Shown here one piece after another: positions 56,155 to 64,000 of a stretch of DNA of 64,000 bases (positions within the stretch are counted from its first letter, which is position 1; every line of letters starts with the position of its first letter). The notes under the pieces are model-generated. The model was not told where the DNA came from, searched no databases, and worked only from the letters and a program-made list of their open reading frames with translations. Source of the DNA: Paralithodes platypus (taxonomy: Eukaryota; Arthropoda; Malacostraca; Decapoda; Lithodidae); contig JAVRFV010002325.1 in the NCBI GenBank assembly GCA_032716605.1, positions 1 through 64,000 of the forward strand. Direction: 5' to 3'. A program made the translations under genes and the position numbers.

Positions 56155-57084
56155 AGTGGTTGAAAGCCTGTGAGCTTCGTGTGCGAGGCGTCGGTCCGAC
56201 GCATGTAAACAACAGCCGGCTGGACCGTCGCCCCGCATCTCCGGCCACAAGAAGGAGAGCGTCGCTTGTTCGTGTGTGCCTGTATGTTGTTGTTAAGTAT
56301 CGAAAAGTGGTGTAAAGTGGCTGTTTTGGCCATAAAGTTATCTCCAATGAAATCATCATCACAGCTCAACCAGTTGACTTAGAGAGCTCTACTTAATGCC
56401 ATTCTACAGGTAAATAACACAGCTACGCTTGGGGATGCGCGGGAATGCGGGAAGCAGTCTGATTAATGAATATACGGTAGCCTAGCCTAGACGTTTTTCG
56501 GCCAAAACACCCGGGTTTCGAGGAATATATATATAATACATAGCCGGGGCTGGAGGGTTAAACATCGAAAAAAAACAAAAAAAAAATTGGGGGGGGGGCC
56601 CCTGGGCCATGCAAAATATCACTCCTCTACCTCCCCTCCTTCCCCACTTTCCTCCCCTCCTTCAGTTATCACCTATTTTCCCTGTTATTCCCTTATTCTG
56701 AGTTATATTTTCGTGCTAACATTAGCGAGTTGCAAGCAAGGCATTGTCATCTCTGTTAGCAAGCGAGTGCAAGAGAGAGAGAGAGAGAGAGTATCGATCG
56801 ACTGTGTCTCAGTGGCCTTGGGGGAAATTGGCGGGAAAGCAGGTTGCCTCACCCATACATTATATAACTCGCGGCCTATATCTCCGATTTTGACCATCCA
56901 AACGCTGTTTTCACTCGTTTTATTGTTTCAGGTTAATACCTTTATAATCAACCCATAATAGGCGCGCATGAATAAGTATTAATGCTATTTATGGTAAAAT
57001 GAATATTTTAGTGATGGAAACAGCTCAAATACGTCAGCACAGGGGGACGTTTCTAATTACCCCCATGCGCACTTCTTAGGTTAA

Positions 57085-57399
57085 GGAGGCACCAGTGAGC
57101 TTTCTTTGAACAGTAAATGTTAACTTTCTTCTAACTAAAATTTTGCTTGAAGATAAAGAATATTAAAATTTGGTAACGGAGTTACAAGTCACGAGTTACA
57201 AAAATATATTAAATTAAAATTCCATTACCAATTTAATAATCACTTATACATAGTAAGTGTGTAATACAGTTTAGTAAAGAACTGTATTACATATCACATA
57301 TCACATAAATGTGGATATTTTCATGTTGTAATAGATGATATGAATTTTTAAATATGGAAGTTGAAGTGTTCACAGACGCATAACTCCAAGATCGAAAAG
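57085..57399. other. Spacer upstream of SINE-1 copy 2
   Basis: AT-rich. It contains GGTAACGGAGTTACAA (57172-57187), an arm of the palindrome at 50678. No gene is seen. Confidence 0.5.
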
Positions 57400-57410
57400 A
57401 AGCTGTACAG

Positions 57411-57820
57411 TTGTTGTTGTTGTTGTTCCCCAAGCTGCCTGGCCGAACAGCCCCAAGGCCCCGAGCAATTCCAAGGCCATAACCGAGTGCCCCCACAGAA
57501 CCCTCCCCGCCGACCACAATAAAGCCTGGGTGACCGAAGCCACTCCATGGCGGGGGGCTGAGGAGGGTGCGGAAACGCCCGGGAAACCAAAGCCCCACCC
57601 AGGGCCCTGTGCCCCTCAGCAATTATGAAGAGAAAGTTGAGGGACAAGGAAAAAATGTGACGCTTTGGCTTCCAATCTTGGTAGATTGGGAGGTCAATCC
57701 ACGGAAAAGACGCCGTCACTTGAGATCTAGAAAATATATAAATTAAAGGAACAGTCAGAGTAAGCTATGGGTATGGCAGAGATCGCTCAGTTCTCACTCT
57801 GATAGACCAGCCCATCACCA
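57411..57820 (-). mobile_element. SINE-1 copy 2, 5' truncated
   Basis: An 11-bp duplication AAGCTGTACAG (57400-57410, 57821-57831) flanks 410 bp nearly identical to 49497-49907. The head found in copy 1 is missing. It ends 201 bp upstream of the TAF1B-like start codon and points away from that gene. Confidence 0.85.
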
Positions 57821-58021
57821 AAGCTGTACAGTACTTTCAATTGCCATAACTTGTGAACCAGTAACCCTAGAGACAAAAATTTGACAGTTTTAGAAAGTAG
57901 CGACATGGCTATGCATAGGTACCAAAATGTATGTGATTCCTTGAAAATAAAAAAATGAAGCTAATGTTAACCATGGCGTGACTTGGCCCATAATATATAA
58001 ACCCAATGTTTACAGAGCATC

Positions 58022-58241
58022 ATGCCTGAGCAGTGCCGTGAGTGTGGGGGCAAAAGCTTCATCGTGGAGGATGGGAAGAAGATCTGTGAACAGTGTGGGG
58101 TGGAGACCAAAGGCTTCATTGTAATGGTTGGCACGGAGGACTTGAACTTTGTCGATCGCTCCCGCATGTGGAACACCAAATTGATGGCTGAAGAGAGCGA
58201 GGAGGTGGATGGTGAAGGGCTTGGTGCCGAGACTGATGCAG
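58022..58241 (+). CDS. TAF1B: TAF1B/Rrn7-like gene, first coding exon
   Basis: The exon encodes MPEQCRECGGKSFIVEDGK and continues with KICEQCGVETKGF, a CX2C-X13-CX2C zinc ribbon as at the N-terminus of TAF1B/Rrn7, a TFIIB-like subunit of the RNA polymerase I selectivity factor. An acidic tail (EESEEVDGEGLGAETDA) follows. The donor GCAG|GTACAG ends the exon at 58241 in phase 1. The open frame past it into the intron is not real. A TTTACAG just before the ATG (about 58009-58015) could be an acceptor, so a 5' UTR exon may lie upstream. A TATA-like TAATATATAAA is at 57991-58001. The assignment rests on the ribbon plus exon 2; other zinc-ribbon proteins are possible. Confidence 0.65.
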
Positions 58242-58284
58242 GTACAGTGGTCATCATATCCGGTTCAGTACCAGTGCCGTCCTT

Positions 58285-58410
58285 TTTTATCATATTCTGG
58301 CAACTGTTAGACTACTGTATTATAATCAGCTTAGGATGGATTTGTGGGTACTTATTACCGAAACTACCACTAATTATTTCTCAATATTTGAAGGCTATTA
58401 TAGAATAAGG
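58285..58410. repeat. MITE-E-related fragment in intron 1
   Basis: ATTCTGGCAACTGTTAGA, CAGCTTAGGATGGA and CCGAAACTACCACTAATT match, in inverted orientation, parts of 59600-59777 and MITE-E at 60625-60843. Confidence 0.55.
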
Positions 58411-58537
58411 ATGTTGCAAAGATCATATTAATATGTGTTTCAACCTCCGGAGATACATTTTATGGGCACTATATAAAGTACTGTAAAAACAAAAAAATCT
58501 CCCTATAATCTCCCTATTGACGGCAGTGAAACTCTTA

Positions 58538-59349
58538 TTAACCCGGGAACTGCGGGAAGACTCTTAACCCTTGGGATCCGGGGGGCCTCATATGAAGTTT
58601 GGTATTTTCAAACTTCATAATTCAGTAGCTACTGATTGAGACCACCTAGAGCAGTCATTTTTGTTTGCAAATTGTAGAAAGTTTTCTTGTCTGTAGACTG
58701 CCGTTGAGATGACATCGCTACGTTGCGTGGTTGCCGAGTTCTGATGATTATATCGGCGACTTTTTAGCCGCGCATTTTGCCTCATATGAGGCCTCCCGGA
58801 TTCCAAGGGTTAAGAGTCAGGGGGAAAAAAATCATTTAAAACACCGAAAAAAAAATTGTTTTTGTTTTAATTTTTTTATTTTGTTTTGCCCCTGGGCCAT
58901 GCCAAATATCACTCCTCCACCTCCCCTCCTTCAGTTATCACCTATTTTCCCTGTTATTCCCTTTTCCTGTGGTCTATTTTCATGCTAACATTAGCGAGTT
59001 GGTAGCAGGGCGTTGTCATCACTGTTAGCAAGCGAGTGCAAGAGAGAGAGAGTATCGATCGACAGTCTCTCTCCAGAGGTGGAGGAAAGTGGTGGGCTGG
59101 GAGGTTGCCTCAGCCATACATTGTGCAACTCCCGGCCTGTATCGCCGATTTTGACCATCCAAACGCTGTTTCCACTTGTTTTAATGTTGTAACAGGTTAA
59201 TACCTTTATAATCAACCTATAATAGGCACATATGGATAAGTATTAATGCTATTTATGGTAAAATAAATATTTTAGTGATGGGAACAGCTCAAATACGTCA
59301 GCACAGGAGTGTGGTGTCTCATACCCCCCATGCACACTTCAGAGGTTAA
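58538..59349 (+). mobile_element. MITE-A copy 9, interrupted by MITE-C
   Basis: TTAA at 58538-58541 and 59346-59349. A CTCTTAAGAGT box is split by MITE-C. It lies in intron 1 of the TAF1B-like gene. Confidence 0.85.
58564..58813. mobile_element. MITE-C copy 2, nested in MITE-A
   Basis: 250 bp, nearly identical to 42795-43043 and with the same termini. Its middle has TCTGTAGACTGCCGTTGAG, a block also found in MITE-D and, in similar form, at the ends of piggyBac. Confidence 0.9.
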
Positions 59350-59599
59350 GCCCCTTACTGTTAAAATAGATGCTGATTTCAATAATTCATGCGGGGGTGA
59401 GGGGGGGGCAAAGCCCCCCCCCCTCAACCCATCCTGTATCCAAAGGCAAAAACAAATTTATATTTACTCTGAAAATGACTTACATCTGAGTGTTTTAAGA
59501 TCGTTGGATAATGGGAGAAATCAAGTTTTCCGGGGATTGTAACTAATTTCAACTACTGTATAATGATGAAAACTACCTAAAACCCAAAAAGAAAAACCA

Positions 59600-59777
59600 T
59601 GGGGAAATTAGTGGTAGTTTCGGTTATATTTTCCGATTTGTGGTAGCTAAAAGAAGTACAGTAATTGAGATAATATGTGGCCTTTTATTTGTTAGAGGTC
59701 CTTCCTAAGCTGAATATAATCCTATAATAGTTACCAGAATATAATGAAAAGAACGTCGCTGGTTCTGAATGGGTTAA
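59600..59777. mobile_element. MITE-E partial copy (right part)
   Basis: GGTCCTTCCTAAGCTGAATA, GTTACCAGAATAT and the end CGCTGGTTCTGAATGGGTTAA parallel 60757-60843. The left end is not found. 59350-59460 is related to the 36191-36548 repeat. Confidence 0.55.
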
Positions 59778-59780
59778 ATA

Positions 59781-60014
59781 CCCGCTCGGTAGTGTAGTAG
59801 AGGACGGCTCGGGCTCCCACCCCGGGTGTCCCGAGTTCAATCCCACGCTCAGGTTTTTCTCATACACTGATAGTTGGTACCATTTCCCTTGAGCAAGGAG
59901 ATGGGTAATAGTATCTGGTAATAAACTTTTGTCGAGCACTATTGAATCTCGGAGCGAGGGCTAGAGAGAAATGGCGCTATGCTGTATAAGAAACCTGAAC
60001 ATTATTATTATTAT
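59781..60014 (+). mobile_element. tRNA-derived SINE with V-like domain
   Basis: The head CTCGGTAGTGTAGTAGAGG and B-box-like CCGAGTTCAATCC (59831-59843) are tRNA-like. The centre TTTCCCTTGAGCAAGGAG resembles the conserved V domain of V-SINEs. The tail is an ATT repeat (60000-60014). No target duplication is obvious. Confidence 0.65.
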
Positions 60015-60017
60015 ATG

Positions 60018-60290
60018 GTTATGAGGAGGGGAAGGGGGTATTACTGAGACTGATGTAGGTATAGTGGTCATTATGTATAACCAGATTAACTTGCGCATGT
60101 AGTAATATACACCCTACAGTATGTGGTGGATTGTGTTCTTTTATTTATAAATTATTATTTTACTTAGCCTAAGCGTTGTTTCCACATGGCGATTTTGATT
60201 AGTGGTTTTGTCTTTTTACTGTGTTCGTATACGTTTTGGTTTGATTATTTTGCAAGTTTTACATTATGTTACAAAGCCTAACCCAGAGAT
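60018..60290 (+). repeat. Duplicated exon 1 boundary and intron segment
   Basis: GAGACTGATGTAGGTATAGTG copies the exon 1 donor region (58229-58249) with point changes. The following 200 bp (GATTAACTTGCGCATGTAG, TTTCCACATGGCGATTTTG) matches 61695-61870. The donor GT is retained (GTAG|GTATAG). It is a remnant of a partial gene duplication within the intron. Confidence 0.6.
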
Positions 60291-60624
60291 AATTATACTG
60301 TAAAACTTGCAAAATGAACAAACCAAAACAAGAACAGCCCAATATAAAGACAATAGAACTTATCAAAATATAGGCTAATGTACGGTCGCGCTAATAAGTC
60401 ATGTCACGCTGTCATTACGTTTGGCTTGCTCTGTGCTGTATTAATGTCTGTCAGATGTTGAATAGGGTGGGTAAGTGTAGGAACATGTTTGTATATTTCA
60501 CTCGATATGAAGAAATGAAGCTTAGATATTGCTGATACCCATTATTGATCAAAATATACTTGGTGCCGGGACATGACTTATTAGCACGACTGTACTTCAC
60601 AGCCACATCTAGGATGAAAACCTC

Positions 60625-60843
60625 TTAACCCTTTGTGTACCGGCGACGTCTGTTGTACAGTACTTTATTCTAACTATATTTAGATGATTTTATGCAGCTT
60701 AGGAAGGATATGTGGTTGTTAAATTGGTTAATTGAGATAGTTCGAAGGCTTATAATTGCTAGAGATCCTTCCTAAACTGAATAAAGTCATCTACTAGTTG
60801 CCAGAATATATTAAAAAGACATCGCCGGTACAGAAGGGGTTAA
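60625..60843. mobile_element. MITE-E, 219 bp
   Basis: Ends TTAACCCTTTGTGTACCGGC and GCCGGTACAGAAGGGGTTAA are inverted repeats with TTAA on both sides. The interior is itself partly palindromic (CAGCTTAGGAAGGAT against ATCCTTCCTAAACTG). Confidence 0.85.
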
Positions 60844-61019
60844 GTTTGTCCAAGTTTATGTGATGCAAAGATATCAAACATTTTTCCTTCCATAGCCTAG
60901 GTGACTGGTCGTAATTCTCCATTCACTCCTATATTGAACTACTGTACAGTACCTGTATTTTTGTTCTTCCCCTTGCATAATTTATGAAGCACGTGTAAAG
61001 ACAGGTACAAGTACATGTA

Positions 61020-61229
61020 CACTCGGTCAAAGAAGTATCTGCACACCTATCCTGATCATGTGATGAGTACAGCTTGGTAGGGTTGGCACATCTGCCTGCA
61101 ACTATATCCATGTGTCAGAGACGATCGTCTCTGACACATGGATATAGTTGCAGGCAGAGGTGCCAACCCTATCAAGCTGTACACACCAGATGATCAGCGT
61201 AGGGGTGCAGATACTTTTTTGACCGAGTG
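61020..61229. mobile_element. Tc1/mariner-like foldback MITE, 210 bp
   Basis: The whole element is one inverted repeat centred on GACGATCGTC near 61124. Ends CACTCGGTCAAAG and TTTGACCGAGTG are bordered by TA (61018-61019, 61230-61231). It has no coding capacity. Confidence 0.8.
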
Positions 61230-61408
61230 TACCTCTATTTGACCTTTCGTGAATGTTCAATACTGTATACAGTAATATACAGCGCTGTTCTTCTCACTGT
61301 CTATATACCGTACATCGTAATGGGGAAGGTGTTTTTTCAATTACGGCACGTTTATGCTTGAAAAATTGGACTACTGTATCGGAATAACTCGCACCAATCT
61401 ACAATCAG

Positions 61409-61628
61409 AATCTGAAATGGAAATAGTGAAGAACAACTGGACAACCTACGAGGCTTACAACGTTGTGCTGCGCTCCTGGACCGACTCCCTGTGTAACCTG
61501 GGAGCCTCGGACAAGCTGCGGCCGGTGGTGCTTCAGCTGTGGGCCGCATATCTTAGGAGGCTGGACGTGGCTTTCCTCTCCACGACCAAGAGACTCAAAC
61601 CCAAGGCTTCCTTCATCAATAATAAGAG
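61409..61628 (+). CDS. TAF1B: TAF1B/Rrn7-like gene, second coding exon
   Basis: The acceptor ACAATCAG precedes 61409 and the phase matches the first exon, while the donor AAGAG|GTAAGA ends it at 61628 in phase 2. The exon encodes NNWTTYEAYNVVLRSWTDSL, NLGASDKLRPVVLQLWAAYL and RRLDVAFLSTTKRLKPK. This is the helical region that follows the zinc ribbon in TAF1B proteins (W..YE.YN..L..W...L..LGA, then LW..YL). The product would help recruit RNA polymerase I to rDNA promoters in the nucleolus. Intron 1 is about 3.17 kb and mostly transposon. Later exons lie beyond the window. Confidence 0.7.
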
Positions 61629-62663
61629 GTAAGAGGTTGTATATTCAGGTTCATGACGATAGTGCGTTGTTGTGTACGATTAGTTTGCTTGGGAAACAGA
61701 TTAACTTGCTCATGTAGTAATGTACACCGTATGTGGTGGATTGTGTTCTTTTATTTCATAAATTTGATTTTAGTAAGTGTTGTTTCCACATAGCGATTTT
61801 GATAGGTTGATTTGACTTTATATTGTCTTTGTCCCAGTTTTGGTTTGTTTAGTTTGCAAGTTTTACATTTTAACTTGTATGTATATACAGTATACACTCA
61901 GGCCCAATCCCCTCTTTTCCATTTTTTTGGGGGGAGGGACTCAAATTCCATAGTAGCGAGAGTGATCTTTTTCCCACTCCCCTTCAATATGATATTTGGA
62001 TTCCTGTATTCATTGTGTCCCTAATAATGATTACCTTCACAACAATATTAAAATATTTACCCCGATAGGTGGGGGAGGGCATTAAGTATATTAGGGAAAG
62101 AGCGGGGTTGATGTAGAACAGCTGATACGATCAAACATACCGGAAGCTTAGCTGTGATTGGCAGGCTGGAAGTGACGTCATCACACCACCAAGTCGATCG
62201 ATAAATTATCGCTCCCGTCTTAATTTAAGAAATTGTTCCCATAATTAATAATAATTGCAGCCTGATTATGTCCTTCCGCTGTAACCAACGTTCTTTTCCA
62301 TATGTTCACACTTCATATCGTTCCCAACTGTTGGAGTTCAATACTGTTGAAAGTGGTGAAAGTAAACATCACTTAACACAGGAAACCAATTATAATATTG
62401 AAGGGGAGTGTGAAAAACATCGGTCCCGCTAACATGATCATGCTGTCAAGGCAGTGATAACGTAATTACGGGTGCTGACCTATCGGATATAGTACGTGTA
62501 CCTATAATAGTACCCACTCCCAGTACATGGGATATAAGACTGACCTATACCTACCAGCTGGTGCAGGTTCCTTGTACCCAGTTCATAGAATACGAGATGA
62601 ACCTTTACTTACCAGCTAGTGCATGTTCCTAGTAACACTAAATTGTCATTAACCTAACCTAAC
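61629..62663. other. Intron 2 (part), no genes
   Basis: Contains the second copy of the duplicated intron segment (61695-61870), a CTCAGGCCCAATCC piece shared with 41668-41684, and a two-unit direct repeat near 62545-62640 (ACCAGCTGGTGCAGGTTCC type). Nothing else was recognised. Confidence 0.5.
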
Positions 62664-63260
62664 TTAACCCTTCCTGCCCGGGCTGCCTTTCTAAATGACA
62701 GAGCTTGTATCCGGGCGATCTGGCTAAAAAACGACGTATGTAAACAAAGGTCTATCTCCGTTAATACAATAGCTAGAATATTCATACATATGTCAAAATG
62801 TAGCCCTTACTTTGATCTGTAGACTGGTGTTGAGTAAAGCTCGCTAGCCCAACTGGTTCAGGTGTGATGGCGAATTTAGTGGATATAACTTTTGGCGCGT
62901 ACCCGGTATGTACCTGGACGCGTCCGAACGTTCTGTCGCGGCCCCAGCTACGACGCACTACTGGACTCGTCGCACTACCCGCAATTATTCTGGGAAGCGA
63001 TTTGAGTGGTTTTATTAGTTTATTTGGCCATTATAATCATTATTATGTCATTTCACTCAATAAAATTACTTATAAAGATATTTTTGTGTCTCACTTGTAC
63101 TTATATTTGTTACATATTTTTAGTGTCACTTTCACTGGACTATGATAATCGATAGTGTCATTTTCACTAGTATTTATTGTTAGGTAAGCTATAATATAGA
63201 TTTTAGTGTCACTTTCACTTGTTCATATTGTTATGAAGGCACTTATTACTTTTATTTGTC
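62664..63260. mobile_element. Left end of a second piggyBac-related element
   Basis: Starts TTAACCCTTCCTGCCCGGGC and has ATCCGGGCGATCTGGC, a GTTGAGTAAAGCTCGCTAG block and CGGCCCCAGCTACGACGCA, which parallel MITE-D and the left end of the intact piggyBac (51600-51760). TCACTTTCACT-type sequence follows, as in the array of that element. Its right part is cut by LINE-D copy 2, and no matching right end is in the window. Confidence 0.7.
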
Positions 63261-63833
63261 AGGACATGAGAGGCACTCAATTCCTGGCAGCAGCCTCCAC
63301 GAACCAGGACCACCCACTAAACTACATGGCAACACACCCACAGACACCAAGAAATATCAAAACAACACCCAGCACACGGTATGACACACAATTACTATCC
63401 TCTCTCCCTCCCTGTCCACCCCGAACCAACTTCCAGAAGCACATCCATACATCTCATCTCTCTCGCCGATCCATCCACTCATTCACAGACAACACGCAGC
63501 TGCAAGCACGACCTCCCGAAATCCATCCTTCCGAATCCTCCCTTCCTCGCGAGGACAGAGTCCACTTGGCCAGGCTGAGATGCGGACACCATCCAGCTCT
63601 CCTGAGCTATCAGAAGAGACTGGATGACTCCGTCTTCGACGTCTGCATTGTATGTAACACAGCACCCCATACCATTAAACACATCATAGAAGACTGCATT
63701 TCACACAACCACTTACGCCAACAACACAATCTACACTCAATGAGAGCTCTGTGGGAAAGCCCGATCGTGGCCATGGCCTTCCTCAGGGACTTGGGGCTGT
63801 TCGGCCAGGCAGCTTAGGGAACAACAACAACAA
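63261..63833 (+). pseudogene. LINE-D copy 2, C-terminal end
   Basis: An open frame from about 63264 encodes RGTQFLAAASTNQDHPLNY, LARLRCGHHPALLSYQKR, a cysteine/histidine block (CIVCNTAPHTIKHIIEDC) and the end FLRDLGLFGQAA, followed by a CAA repeat (63820-63837). It is 5' truncated and is better preserved than the same region of copy 1, where the zinc block is shifted. The CX2C-H-C block may bind nucleic acid. Confidence 0.8.
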
Positions 63834-64000
63834 CAACTCTTATCAGACACCTGGGACCACAAGGCATACAAGCACTCACTAACATATCAAACTACAGCTA
63901 CTCACACAACACAATACCAGACATCTGGAAGCGTGGTATCATCATCACATTCCCCAAACCTAACAAAGACCCCACGCTACCCTCCTCACACCGCCCTATC
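63834..64000 (+). pseudogene. LINE-D copy 3, RT fragment running off the window
   Basis: Directly after the CAA tail of copy 2 the sequence reads HLGPQGIQALTNISNYSYS and FPKPNKDPTLPSSHRPI, which equals the RT N-terminal region of LINE-D copy 1 (about 47770-47600, minus strand). It is a 5' truncated copy and continues beyond the window. Confidence 0.75.

Larger units (their letters stand above)
51460..56561 (-). mobile_element. Complete piggyBac transposon, 5.1 kb
   Basis: Both ends read TTAACCCTCCAGCCCCGG inward, an 18-bp perfect inverted repeat including the TTAA target. Subterminal CCGGGTGTTTTG is present at both ends in inverted orientation, and GGCGTTGAGTAGAG-type blocks follow further in. 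It holds one long transposase ORF on the minus strand, a five-unit tandem array at its left side and an iterated inverted motif upstream of the ORF. Its insertion in MITE-A leaves an exact TTAA duplication. It is the only apparently intact DNA-transposon gene in the window. Confidence 0.9.
50772..57084 (+). mobile_element. MITE-A copy 7, holding a MITE-A and piggyBac
   Basis: The outer copy starts at TTAA 50772-50775 and ends at TTAA 57081-57084. Two insertions split it, at 50798-51435 and 51460-56561. Its remaining pieces (50776-50797, 51436-51459, 56562-57080) join into an ordinary MITE-A. Confidence 0.85.

Noticed and set aside
56048..56369. Longer start of the piggyBac ORF at 56369 (1124 codons)
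   Set aside because: The added part runs through inverted iterated repeats and sequence shared with non-coding MITE-D, so the ATG at 55880 is preferred.
58242..58408. Continuation of the TAF1B-like frame past exon 1
   Set aside because: A good splice donor is present and the extension runs into MITE-E-like sequence.
61354..61408. Start of the second exon at ATG 61354
   Set aside because: The family block starts later, and the acceptor at 61408 keeps the phase with exon 1.

Overview
The window looks like arthropod nuclear DNA, most likely from a crustacean, and is dominated by transposable elements (TEs). The evidence is TE types typical of arthropod genomes (Ty3/gypsy, several LINE lineages with EN-RT, RNase H and zinc-knuckle parts, an autonomous piggyBac, many TTAA-flanked MITEs), AT-rich spacers, and the absence of any bacterial operon. 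The taxon is an inference from style; no species marker was found. The only host gene recognised is on the + strand at the right: two exons (58022-58241 and 61409-61628) of a gene resembling TAF1B/Rrn7, the zinc-ribbon subunit of the RNA polymerase I selectivity factor. It continues beyond the window.

Layout. 1-21984: a minus-strand Ty3/gypsy element (Gypsy-2, gag-PR-RT-RH-INT-extra ORF, LTRs about 3.2 kb). Its left LTR is cut by the window edge and split by a second minus-strand element, Gypsy-1 (221-8945). Gypsy-1 has the unusual order gag-PR-INT-RT (Gmr1-like) and has lost most of RT and all of RNase H. Gypsy-2 also carries an 800-bp TRIM-like insertion whose two 281-bp terminal repeats contain a tRNA-Val-like segment. 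22056-31752: TTAA-type MITEs, several nested in each other, and a 1.7-kb Harbinger-like element with perfect 36-bp TIRs. 31930-42545: decayed LINEs, one inserted into a relative. 42671-50250: fossil of a gene of a widespread uncharacterised metazoan family, broken by a SINE, a LINE-in-LINE-in-LINE stack and two MITEs. 50772-57084: a MITE holding both another MITE and a complete piggyBac element (51460-56561) with an intact 961-codon transposase. 57411-64000: TAF1B-like exons with introns loaded with MITEs, a tRNA-derived SINE, a foldback element, and a second piggyBac-related end interrupted by LINEs.

How parts work together. The piggyBac transposase is the only apparently intact DNA-transposon enzyme here. 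MITE-C and MITE-D share subterminal blocks with it, so it or a close relative may move them; MITE-A, B, E, F and G share only TTAACC-type ends and TTAA duplications. LINE-D has the same 3' end as SINE-1 and so probably supplies its reverse transcriptase. Many insertion events can be read directly because duplicate copies in the window preserve the empty sites.

Element names (Gypsy-1, MITE-A, LINE-D and so on) are local labels, not database names.
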